Positions 1-5,320 of a stretch of DNA of 5,320 nucleotides are shown here, in pieces. The stretch's first letter is position 1. The number at the start of each line of letters is the position of its first letter. The position numbers and the translations under genes are program-made. The notes below the pieces were generated by a model, which worked only from the letters and a program-made list of their open reading frames with translations, was not told the DNA's origin and searched no databases. The DNA comes from Candidatus Zixiibacteriota bacterium (lineage in GTDB: Bacteria; Zixibacteria; MSB-5A5; GN15; PGXB01), in contig QNAH01000208.1 in the NCBI GenBank assembly GCA_003641425.1, positions 1-5,320 on the forward strand, given 5' to 3'.

Positions 1-1
1 C

Positions 2-1558
2 GCTCCCATCAAATATGTCACCGTTTTTCCCGATCGGGCACAGATCACCAGAACCGCCGTTCTTGATCTGCCGGCCGGTAAACATACGGTCCTGATCGAA
101 AATCTGCCCATGTATGTCGATGCCACGTCTTTCAATATTTCGGCTGAGGGAGTCGATGGTATCACTTTGCTCGGTTTGAACCATCGCGTCGTTTCGCATC
201 TGGAAGATCCCAATAAAACGGCGGCTGAGCTTGAGAAGAAGATTAAAAAGCTTGAAAACAACGATCGTCAGGCAATCAGCGATCGGATGGAGTCATTCAG
301 GTTCCAGAAAGATTTTCTAAATTCGATCAAAGAAGAATCGGGTCGCGATATTGCCGATCAGCTTCAGTCGCTGAATCTCGATGTTTCGCAATGGAAAGAG
401 GTGTATCTTTTTGTCGGGAAGGCGTTGCGGGAGGTAAGCGATTCGATCAGGCTGGCTTTGGTCGAACTAGAGGAGATTGACAACCTTATCCGACAGCTTC
501 GCGATGAACAGAATGTGTTACAGCGTGATCGGCAGAGGCAGAGCCGTACTGTCGAGATTGGTTTGATGCTTGAAAAGCCCGGCCCGGTCAAAATCGATTT
601 GAAATACATGATCGGTAACGCCACCTGGAGACCTCTTTATGATGCGCGATTGCATGATAAAGATGATAGTGTCGAGCTGGGTTATTTTGCCGAAGTCTCC
701 CAGTATACCGGCGAGGATTGGAATGATGTCGAATTAACCCTCTCGACCGCGATGCCGTCACTCGGCGCCGGTCCCGGCGATTTCAGACCCTGGTTCTTAT
801 CTATTATGGAACAGCTGCATATTCGAGGTGGAAGAGCCGAAGAATCTTCAGTTGCAATGGGCAAGCCCATCCAAACGGTAAATCTATTAGAGAATATACA
901 GGGGGTTACCGTCGCCGCAGATATGGCTTTTGCGGCTATAAATTCCGGAGCATTTAATACTACTTTTAAAATAAAAACACCCGAGTCTATCTTATCCGGC
1001 GAGAAAGCGGTCAAGGCTCATATTTCGACTTTCAAGCTGGATAATACAATCGGGCTGATCTGCCGTCCCCGTAATGCCGCGGATGCTTTCAGGCTGGTGT
1101 CGATAACGAATCAGGATGAGGCGCCGCTGATGCCGGGTGAAGTGTCGATATTCGCGGGGGCAGATTATCTCGGAAAAGCCGGCATCCGCGATCTGATTGC
1201 GCCGGGGCAGATGTTCAAACTCCCGTTCGGCAAAGACAATAATATCAAAATAGAGCGGGAAATAATCGAGGAGAAAAAGAACGACAAGGGCGACAAATGG
1301 CGGATCGAGAAAACAATCAAAATCAGTCTGACCAACAACGGGGAAAAGGCGCGGCAAATAACGCTCGAAGAGCCGTTTCCGGTCAGTCAGGATAATCGGA
1401 TAAAGGTCAAGATAGATGATGTCGTGCCGGAGCCAAACAGGATTGATGAAAAGGGCAAGGCGGTCTGGATTATCGGGCTAAATCCGGGCGAGAAAATAGA
1501 AATACGGATACCGTATCGAATCGAGTATCCGAAGGATCTTCAGATCTCAGGGGTATAA
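2..1558 (+). CDS. MuiA-like DUF4140/DUF4139 protein, 5'-truncated by window edge
   Basis: The reading frame is open from the left edge to TAA at 1556-1558, giving 518 visible residues; the true start lies outside the window. The ATG at 110 is internal, because the 36 codons before it encode a typical DUF4140 segment (VTVFPDRAQITR, then LPAGKHTVLIENLP). Visible residues about 67-184 are charged, heptad-like helix that should form a coiled coil. The DUF4139 domain follows, with its hallmark ATWRPLYDARL at about 207-217 and YTGEDWNDVELTLSTAMPSLG at about 235-255, and ends in a beta-rich, lysine-rich region (GEVSIF, FGKDNNIKIERE, LNPGEKIEIRIPYRIEYP). The family includes the mucoidy inhibitor MuiA; its biochemical role is poorly known, and exported or envelope-associated location is usual. 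No signal peptide can be judged because the N-terminus is missing. The segment between the two DUF4139 halves (about visible residues 269-311) is unusual and is treated as a finding. Family assignment is firm; function is not. Confidence 0.9.
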   Translation, partial: APIKYVTVFPDRAQITRTAVLDLPAGKHTVLIENLPMYVDATSFNISAEGVDGITLLGLNHRVVSHLEDPNKTAAELEKKIKKLENNDRQAISDRMESFRFQKDFLNSIKEESGRDIADQLQSLNLDVSQWKEVYLFVGKALREVSDSIRLALVELEEIDNLIRQLRDEQNVLQRDRQRQSRTVEIGLMLEKPGPVKIDLKYMIGNATWRPLYDARLHDKDDSVELGYFAEVSQYTGEDWNDVELTLSTAMPSLGAGPGDFRPWFLSIMEQLHIRGGRAEESSVAMGKPIQTVNLLENIQGVTVAADMAFAAINSGAFNTTFKIKTPESILSGEKAVKAHISTFKLDNTIGLICRPRNAADAFRLVSITNQDEAPLMPGEVSIFAGADYLGKAGIRDLIAPGQMFKLPFGKDNNIKIEREIIEEKKNDKGDKWRIEKTIKISLTNNGEKARQITLEEPFPVSQDNRIKVKIDDVVPEPNRIDEKGKAVWIIGLNPGEKIEIRIPYRIEYPKDLQISGV

Positions 1559-1580
1559 TCGGCTTCTTATGTTTCGATAA

Positions 1581-1616
1581 AAAAGGGCCGGGAGTGTTAT
1601 GCTCCCGGCCCCTTTT
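1581..1616 (+). terminator. Intrinsic terminator after the DUF4139 gene
   Basis: A perfect 10-bp GC-rich stem, GGGCCGGGAG (1585-1594) with CTCCCGGCCC (1602-1611), encloses a 7-base loop. It is followed by C and TTTT on the + strand. It begins 26 bases after the stop codon of the DUF4139 gene. An A6 run sits directly on the left of the stem (1579-1584), so the hairpin could also terminate leftward transcription, although no minus-strand gene is seen nearby. It separates the DUF4139 gene from the prs promoter. Confidence 0.9.
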
Positions 1617-1647
1617 ATCATTATAACGCATATATTCAACATTAATG

Positions 1648-1692
1648 CAATCTCAGCCTGTCAACGGTGACCAATAGCAGTTTTTGAGATTG
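1648..1692. repeat. Imperfect dyad overlapping the prs -35 box
   Basis: CAATCTCA (1648-1655) is the exact reverse complement of TGAGATTG (1685-1692). Nested inside, almost on the same centre (1669-1670), are CTG/CAG (1658-1660 and 1678-1680) and GGT/ACC (1666-1668 and 1670-1672). The right arm enters the -35 box. The element lies upstream of the expected transcript start, so if functional it would more likely be a protein-binding site than an RNA structure of the prs messenger. Function is inferred only. Confidence 0.4.
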
Positions 1693-1717
1693 ACAAAGCG
1701 GATTATCCTGCTATTAT
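1690..1717 (+). promoter_or_regulatory. Sigma-70-type promoter for prs
   Basis: A perfect -35 box TTGACA (1690-1695) and a -10 box TATTAT (1712-1717, five of six consensus bases) are separated by 16 bp. Transcription should begin near A1723 or T1724, about 58 bases before the prs start. It is the best promoter match in the window and lies downstream of the terminator at 1581-1616, so prs most likely has its own transcript. Confidence 0.8.
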
Positions 1718-1722
1718 CCCTT

Positions 1723-1785
1723 ATGACTGATTTGATCACCTTTTTTGTTTACAGGTTTGTCAGGCAGGGGAGGTTCCAAAGATGA
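1723..1785 (+). CDS. Possible leaderless 20-codon upstream ORF of prs
   Basis: ATG at 1723 opens a 20-codon frame (MTDLITFFVYRF, then an RQGRFQR end) that stops with TGA at 1783-1785. The stop overlaps the prs ATG (1782-1784) in the classic ATGA arrangement. The start codon falls at the position where the TTGACA/TATTAT promoter should begin transcription, so it could be translated without a 5' leader. The peptide is not recognised. Prs has its own Shine-Dalgarno inside this frame, so coupling is possible but not required. It may simply be a chance ORF. Confidence 0.2.
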   Translation: MTDLITFFVYRFVRQGRFQR

Positions 1786-2726
1786 AACCGGATGAAATGG
1801 CGGTTTTCGCAGGAAGCGGCAGTAAAAAGCTGACCGAAAAAATCTGTAATTATCTTAAAATAAAATCGGGCCAAAACGAAGCCATTCATTTTTCCGAGGG
1901 CAATACCTTTGTCCGGATTCTTGAAAATGTCCGCGGGCGCAAAGTTTATATTGTCCAATCAACTGTCTTTCCCGCCAACGACAATTTTATGGAGCTTCTG
2001 TTCTGGATCGATGCTTTCAAGCGCGCCAGCGCCGATAAGGTCACGGCCGTGATCCCTTATTTCAGCTATGCCAAAGGGGACAAAAAAGACGAACCGCGGG
2101 TTTCGATCCGAGCCCGGGTCTGCGCCGATTCGATCGAGGCGGCCGGGGCCGACCGGGTGGTGACGATGGATCTCCATGCCCCGCAGATTCAGGGTTTTTT
2201 CAGGGTCCCGGTGGATAATCTGTATGCCCTTCCCGCACTGTGCGACCGGATCAAAATGGAAAAAATCGAGGACGGTATTTTTGTTTCGCCCGACACCGGT
2301 TACGCCCATATGGCTCGGCAGTATGCTTCATGTCTGGGACTCTCGGTGGCGATTGCCGACAAAGAACGGGTGGCGCATGATGAAAAGGCGGAAGTATTGG
2401 AAATAATCGGCGATGTGGCCGGTAAGACTGCCATACTGGTCGATGATTTCACAATTTCGGGAAGGACGCTTATCGAAGCGGCCGAAAAGCTGATCGAAAA
2501 GGGCGCGGTGGCGGTTTATGCCGCGGTGGCGCACGGTGTTTTAGCCGAAGGAACAATAGCGCGCCTGGCGAAGTCCCCGATTAAGAAAATATTTATTACC
2601 GATACGGTTGAAAATCAGCCGGAAGAATTCAATGAGAAAATCGAAGTTGTCTCGGTTGCGCACCTTTTCGGCGAGGCGATCAAGCGAATCCACAACCGCG
2701 AGAGCATCAGCGCGATGTTTTCTTGA
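1782..2726 (+). CDS. prs: Ribose-phosphate pyrophosphokinase (PRPP synthetase)
   Basis: Prs transfers pyrophosphate from ATP to ribose 5-phosphate, making PRPP for purine, pyrimidine, NAD, histidine and tryptophan synthesis in the cytoplasm. The 314 residues match the usual family length. Visible motifs: ATP-site FSEGN (37-41), ENVRG (48-52), flexible loop YAKGDKKDEPR (96-106), metal/ATP histidine in DLHAPQIQGFF (130-140, His132), pyrophosphate loop SPDTG (169-173), catalytic-loop Lys194 and Arg196 in ADKER, ribose-phosphate loop VDDFTISGRTL (220-230), and the typical C-terminus ESISAMF (307-313). ATG 1782 is supported by GGGGAGG (1767-1773), 8 bases upstream. Compared with E. coli Prs, the FSDGE glutamate is Asn, the TGGT loop is SGRT, and the residue after SPDxG is Tyr. 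From memory, the loop sequence resembles the YARSDKKDxPR branch of bacterial enzymes, so some changes may be branch-typical. The gene seems monocistronic: its own promoter precedes it and a non-coding gap follows. Confidence 0.95.
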   Translation: MKPDEMAVFAGSGSKKLTEKICNYLKIKSGQNEAIHFSEGNTFVRILENVRGRKVYIVQSTVFPANDNFMELLFWIDAFKRASADKVTAVIPYFSYAKGDKKDEPRVSIRARVCADSIEAAGADRVVTMDLHAPQIQGFFRVPVDNLYALPALCDRIKMEKIEDGIFVSPDTGYAHMARQYASCLGLSVAIADKERVAHDEKAEVLEIIGDVAGKTAILVDDFTISGRTLIEAAEKLIEKGAVAVYAAVAHGVLAEGTIARLAKSPIKKIFITDTVENQPEEFNEKIEVVSVAHLFGEAIKRIHNRESISAMFS

Positions 2727-2745
2727 TACTTTCGCAACTTTTTTC

Positions 2746-2751
2746 TTGACA
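2746..2751 (+). promoter_or_regulatory. Candidate -35 box downstream of prs
   Basis: A perfect TTGACA hexamer lies 19 bases after the prs stop. At the ideal 16-18 bp spacing the -10 candidates are poor (CGACTT, GACTTA, ACTTAG); the better TATAAG at 2778-2783 is too far away at 26 bp. A promoter here is plausible because a ribosome binding site and hairpin follow, but the evidence is only half of a standard promoter. Confidence 0.35.
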
Positions 2752-2823
2752 TTTCCGTAAAATAAGGCGACTTAGTCTATAAGGAGCTTATTTACCGGCA
2801 ACTCTTAACACAGGAGGCGTGAT

Positions 2824-2877
2824 ATGACTGTGCAAAAAAATCTGCGATACACTGCTTCGCGCCTCGCGTGCTGTTGA
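2824..2877 (+). CDS. 17-codon mini-ORF behind a strong ribosome binding site
   Basis: A consensus AGGAGG (2812-2817) stands 6 bases before ATG 2824, an ideal arrangement. The zero-frame product is MTVQKNLRYTASRLACC, ending in TGA (2875-2877). It is not recognised. An A7 run (2834-2840) early in the frame, read as A AAA AAT, fits the X XXY YYZ slippery pattern. A -1 shift there would give a 27-residue product ending at TAA 2903 with a hydrophobic core (RVLLKLLSSI). It could be a leader peptide, a small protein, or the remnant of a decayed gene. The Shine-Dalgarno is the main support. Confidence 0.3.
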   Translation: MTVQKNLRYTASRLACC

Positions 2878-2946
2878 AGCTCTTAAGTAGCATCGAATAT
2901 TAAAGTTTGTTGCCTTAATCAAAGGGCGGCACATATATTCTTCAAA

Positions 2947-2973
2947 GCCGCGGGCACGATCGTTGTCCGCGGT
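2947..2973 (+). terminator. Terminator-like hairpin between prs and rsgA
   Basis: GCCGCGGGCA (2947-2956) pairs with TGTCCGCGGT (2964-2973) over 10 bp, including two G-U wobbles, around a 7-base loop (2957-2963). AAA precedes the stem and TTCTAATT follows, so the U-tract is short and interrupted. It could end a short transcript begun near 2746 or prs read-through, or be a structural RNA element. On the minus strand the A-tract would give only a weak U-tract. Confidence 0.5.
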
Positions 2974-3040
2974 TTCTAATTCCCCGAAAAGACAGATCGC
3001 GGATTAATGGCGAAAATTCATCCGGAAAGGAGATTGTATT

Positions 3041-3148
3041 ATGTCGGGACTTTATCAAATCCAGAGTAACGAGACAAATTCTCACAGGGGAATATGTTTA
3101 GAATCTTTTGCAAGCATGTTATCAGACGATTCCTCTGCGGGGACATGA
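3041..3148 (+). CDS. Candidate 35-residue small protein upstream of rsgA
   Basis: ATG 3041 is preceded by AAGGAG (3027-3032) at 8-base spacing and opens a 35-codon frame ending in TGA (3146-3148), 31 bases before rsgA. The product is polar and serine-rich, starting MSGLYQIQSNETN and ending SDDSSAGT, with no membrane segment, signal peptide or recognised motif. Codons such as TTA, ATA and AGT are more frequent than in the neighbouring genes, which argues against a long-resident gene. A second, 20-codon ORF in another frame (ATG 3007 to TAA 3069) overlaps its start but lacks a Shine-Dalgarno. It may be a true small protein, an rsgA leader ORF or chance. Confidence 0.3.
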   Translation: MSGLYQIQSNETNSHRGICLESFASMLSDDSSAGT

Positions 3149-3179
3149 CAATTTTACATCAATTTGAGGAATTGCAGAG

Positions 3180-4271
3180 ATGGATTTAACATCATTAGGA
3201 TGGAACGGAGATTTCGAAAATAATTTTGAATCATATAAAAACAGCGGATTGATCCCGGCCCGGGTGGCCCTCGAACAGAAAGAACGTTATGTTCTTTTCA
3301 GCGAATTCGGTGAACTGGCGGCCCAAATATCGGGAAGGATGCGGCATGTCGCCGTGAGCCGGGCCGATTTCCCGGCGGTCGGCGATTGGGTCGCGGCTGA
3401 TGTCCGCATTAAAGAAAAAACCGCCACAATTCACGCGATTTTGACTCGGCGAAGCAGTTTTTCGCGAACCGCCGTGCTGGGCGGCGCTAAAACTGATGAG
3501 CAGGTGATGGCGGCCAATATCGATACTGTTTTTCTGGTCGCGGGTCTCGACTCCGATTTTAATATCCGCCGAATCGAGCGCTACCTAAGTATCATCTGGA
3601 ACAGCGGAGCCTCGCCGGTGGTGATATTGAACAAGGCCGATCTTTGCGAAGATGTGGAGGTACGTCTGGAACAGGTCGGCAATTCGGCCAGCGGTGTTCC
3701 GATTTATGTCATGACGGCTCTTGAAAAAGAAGGGCTTGATTGTGTAAAGGATCATATAAAGAACGGTCGGACAGCAGTTTTTCTCGGGTCATCCGGAGTC
3801 GGCAAATCGACTATTATCAACGGTCTTTTTGGCGATGACCGACTGAAAACGGGAGCGGTGAGGGAGTATGACGGCAAGGGTCGTCACACCACAACCTCAC
3901 GCGAGATGCACTTAATTCCGAACGGCGGAATTGTGATCGACACTCCCGGACTTCGCGAAATACAGGCGTGGGATGATGAGGAAGGGATCGAGCGGACATT
4001 TGCCGATATCGAACAACTGGCTTCGCAATGCCGTTTCACCGATTGCGCCCATCAAAACGAACCCGGATGTGCGGTGCTCGAAGCGGTTAAAAATGGCGAT
4101 CTCGATCAGGGGCGATATCGAAGTTATATGAAACTGCAGAAAGAAATCAAGTACATGTCGATACGAAAAGACCAGCGGGCGCGTATCGAGGAAAACAAAA
4201 AATGGAAAAAGCTTTCGATAATTCAGAAGCAATGGGCCAAAATGGACCGCAAAAGAAAAGGGCGTTACTGA
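3180..4271 (+). CDS. rsgA: Ribosome small subunit-dependent GTPase A
   Basis: RsgA (YjeQ/YloQ) is a GTPase that binds the 30S subunit late in assembly and checks the decoding site; ribosome binding stimulates its GTP hydrolysis. The 363 residues show the family's circularly permuted G motifs: G4 NKAD (151-154), a G5-like TALE (179-182), G1 GSSGVGKST (203-211), a G2 region RHTTTS (235-240) and G3 DTPG (254-257). Before them is an OB-fold region (about 25-90, with FPAVGDWVA). After them is the zinc site C284, C289, H291, C297 in CRFTDCAHQNEPGC. The C-terminal tail (about 330-363) is very basic, as expected for rRNA contact. The N-terminal LGWN motif is shared by many longer RsgA forms. ATG 3180 is the first start after an in-frame TGA at 3165; TGAGGA (3165-3170) serves as ribosome binding site. 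It probably heads an operon with the two genes that follow. No clear promoter was seen directly upstream. Confidence 0.95.
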   Translation: MDLTSLGWNGDFENNFESYKNSGLIPARVALEQKERYVLFSEFGELAAQISGRMRHVAVSRADFPAVGDWVAADVRIKEKTATIHAILTRRSSFSRTAVLGGAKTDEQVMAANIDTVFLVAGLDSDFNIRRIERYLSIIWNSGASPVVILNKADLCEDVEVRLEQVGNSASGVPIYVMTALEKEGLDCVKDHIKNGRTAVFLGSSGVGKSTIINGLFGDDRLKTGAVREYDGKGRHTTTSREMHLIPNGGIVIDTPGLREIQAWDDEEGIERTFADIEQLASQCRFTDCAHQNEPGCAVLEAVKNGDLDQGRYRSYMKLQKEIKYMSIRKDQRARIEENKKWKKLSIIQKQWAKMDRKRKGRY

Positions 4272-4316
4272 TCTGCCCCGGCGAAAGCTGTATTGTAATA
4301 GCAGGAGGTGATTAAA

Positions 4317-4892
4317 ATGAAAAACGAGCAGAACCTGAAAAGAGTCAGATTCCTCGAATGTGAAAGAGTATTCATCACGCCCATATCAATGGATGATTTC
4401 GATGATCATTATCGCTGGGACCATGACCGGGAAATCACTTATCTCGATGATCGGTATTTCAGGGCCCGGCCCTATGAAAAAGCCAAAAAGGTTTTTGAAG
4501 ACAGGATCAATAGAGATGATGTGATGGCTTTCAGCATTATCTCCAATGAGACCGGTGAGAATGCCGGGGTGGTCGAGTTATACGATATTGATTATTACGA
4601 AAGGAAATGCTACTGGGGAATCGTTCTCGACAAAAAATTCTGGAAACAGGGTATAGGCGAGGAAACGGCTCGTAAAATGATAAAATACGTATTCGATGAC
4701 CTGGGTTTCCGCAGGTTGAAATCATACACTCACAGCGGAAACGAGGTGTCGATGCGGTTCCAGGAAAGACTTGGTTTTATCAGGGAGGAGGTTCTGAGAC
4801 AGGAATATTTCTTCAGCGGCGAATATGTCGATGGAATCGACTATGGTATGCTGCGGGAAGAATATGATTCTGCTTTCAGCACCTCCCGGTAA
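4317..4892 (+). CDS. GNAT N-acetyltransferase, RimJ/RimL-like
   Basis: The product should transfer an acetyl group from acetyl-CoA to an amine; the acceptor cannot be read from sequence. The 191 residues fit the Acetyltransf_3 (RimJ/RimL) type. They show an N-terminal ERVFITPISMDDFDDHYRW, a central beta strand with AGVVELYDID (83-92) and WGIVLDKKFW (100-109), the acetyl-CoA pyrophosphate loop KQGIGEE (110-116, the Q/RxxGxG/A motif), and the NEVSMRFQERLGF helix (142-154). A frame opening at GTG 4308 is longer by three codons, but that GTG overlaps the AGGAGG (4303-4308). ATG 4317, 8 bases after AGGAGG, is therefore the real start. The gene follows rsgA by 45 bases with no terminator and precedes the methyltransferase by 11 bases, so co-transcription is likely. 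Ribosomal-protein, small-molecule or antibiotic acetylation are all possible; none is shown. Confidence 0.85.
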   Translation: MKNEQNLKRVRFLECERVFITPISMDDFDDHYRWDHDREITYLDDRYFRARPYEKAKKVFEDRINRDDVMAFSIISNETGENAGVVELYDIDYYERKCYWGIVLDKKFWKQGIGEETARKMIKYVFDDLGFRRLKSYTHSGNEVSMRFQERLGFIREEVLRQEYFFSGEYVDGIDYGMLREEYDSAFSTSR

Positions 4893-4903
4893 AGGAGTAT
4901 TGT

Positions 4904-5320
4904 ATGATCCAGACAATTTTGGATTGGATCAAAAAGGAGATGCGTCCGGACATGTGTGATTCTGTGGAATTCATTTACGATCACATGGATTCGCAGTCGG
5001 GGCGCATTCTTCCCGTGATATATCAGCCCTTTGATCCCGCCAAACGCATGCACTGGTGTGACCGCGGCGCGTGTTATGATTTTTTGTATGCCACCGGCGG
5101 CGGCCGATTGCTCGATTTCGGACCCGGTGACGGATGGCCGTCGCTGATAACGGCGCCCTATACCGATGAAGTCATAGGTGTTGATGCGTCACGGCGGCGG
5201 GTCGAGGTCTGCCGTGAAAATGCCGAAAGAATGGGCATTAAAAATGTCGGCTTCGTACATTCGCCGCCGGGCGCCAGACTTCCGTTCGACAATGATTCGT
5301 TCGATGGGGCGATGGCGGCA
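4904..5320 (+). CDS. Class I SAM-dependent methyltransferase, 3'-truncated by window edge
   Basis: ATG 4904 has AAAGGAG (4891-4897) 6 bases upstream and lies 11 bases after the acetyltransferase stop. The frame stays open to the edge, giving 139 residues. They show the Rossmann-fold SAM site: motif I LLDFGPGDGWPSL (69-81), the acidic end of strand beta2 in VIGVDAS (90-96), and the post-motif LPFDNDSFDGAMAA (126-139) typical of Methyltransf_11/UbiE-like enzymes. Residues 1-68 form an N-terminal cap that is not recognised (DWIKKEMRPDMCDSVEFIYDHM, then RMHWCDRGACYDFLY). The N-terminal region carries several cysteines (C18, C52, C57). The substrate is unknown, since its determinants mostly lie beyond the window. 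It probably belongs to the rsgA-acetyltransferase transcription unit. Confidence 0.85.
   Translation, partial: MIQTILDWIKKEMRPDMCDSVEFIYDHMDSQSGRILPVIYQPFDPAKRMHWCDRGACYDFLYATGGGRLLDFGPGDGWPSLITAPYTDEVIGVDASRRRVEVCRENAERMGIKNVGFVHSPPGARLPFDNDSFDGAMAA

Larger units (their letters stand above)
2727..3179. other. 453-base intergenic region with short ORFs and a hairpin
   Basis: No protein gene longer than 35 codons was found here on the + strand, and I see no tRNA, transposon end or array. The stretch holds, in order, an isolated TTGACA box (2746-2751), an AT-rich tract with a 5-bp hairpin (ATAAG at 2779-2783 with CTTAT at 2787-2791), a strong Shine-Dalgarno with a 17-codon ORF (2812-2877), a terminator-like hairpin (2947-2973) and a 35-codon ORF with Shine-Dalgarno (3041-3148). 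No convincing intrinsic terminator follows prs: a T6 run at 2739-2744 lacks a GC-rich stem. Confidence 0.7.

Noticed and set aside
110..112. ATG 110 as the start of the DUF4139 gene
   Set aside because: The upstream in-frame codons encode a conserved DUF4140 segment, so the gene begins before the window.
992..1357. A 121-codon minus-strand ORF inside the DUF4139 gene
   Set aside because: It lies wholly opposite a well-supported coding region, has no recognisable motif, and its composition is what an antisense frame of that gene would give. The other long minus-strand frames at 682-1014, 1959-2309 and 3912-4232 were rejected for the same reason.
2712..2744. An intrinsic terminator right after prs (GCGA/TCGC followed by T6)
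   Set aside because: The stem would be only 4 bp with a very long AT-rich loop, too weak to support a call.
2779..2791. ATAAG-GAG-CTTAT small hairpin in the prs-rsgA gap
   Set aside because: Five AT-rich pairs around three bases are common by chance; no riboswitch-like conserved core was recognised around it.
2875..2886. TGA after two cysteine codons in the mini-ORF as a possible selenocysteine site
   Set aside because: Read-through would add only two serines before TAA, and no SECIS-like stem-loop follows the TGA.
3007..3069. A 20-codon ORF starting at ATG 3007
   Set aside because: It has no Shine-Dalgarno and overlaps the better-supported ORF at 3041 in another frame.
4308..4316. GTG 4308 as the acetyltransferase start
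   Set aside because: The GTG overlaps the AGGAGG itself; ATG 4317 has correct spacing from it and is the natural start.

Overview
This window looks like ordinary chromosomal DNA from a Gram-negative-type bacterium of moderate GC content. All five substantial genes lie on the + strand and start with ATG behind clear AGGAGG-like ribosome binding sites. The DUF4140/DUF4139 (MuiA-like) protein and the general coding style recall uncultivated lineages near the FCB group (for example Zixibacteria-like genomes). That placement is an impression only: the window holds no rRNA or other marker that would settle it. There is no sign of a mobile element, CRISPR array, tRNA or rRNA.

Layout. Positions 2-1558 hold the 3' part of a MuiA-like DUF4140/DUF4139 gene whose start lies before the window. 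It is closed by a strong GC-rich intrinsic terminator (1581-1616). Next comes a well-formed promoter (TTGACA-16 bp-TATTAT) inside an upstream region with an imperfect dyad and a direct repeat. This drives prs (1782-2726), encoding ribose-phosphate pyrophosphokinase, apparently as a single-gene unit. A possible leaderless 20-codon upstream ORF begins where transcription should start, and its stop overlaps the prs start codon.

The 453-base gap from 2727 to 3179 has no long gene but is not featureless. It holds a TTGACA box, a strong Shine-Dalgarno with a 17-codon mini-ORF, a terminator-like hairpin (2947-2973), and a 35-codon ORF with its own Shine-Dalgarno just ahead of the next gene.

From 3180 to the right edge is a likely operon: rsgA (30S-maturation GTPase), a RimJ/RimL-type GNAT acetyltransferase (start reassigned to ATG 4317), and a class I SAM-dependent methyltransferase that runs off the window. 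Gaps are 45 and 11 bases with no terminator between them.

Functionally the window combines envelope-type (DUF4139), nucleotide-precursor (Prs) and ribosome-assembly (RsgA) housekeeping with two uncharacterised group-transfer enzymes. I do not see convincing evidence of a new multi-gene system. The most unusual signals are the short-ORF/hairpin unit between prs and rsgA, the prs leader arrangement, and a TonB-receptor-plug-like segment inside the DUF4139 protein.
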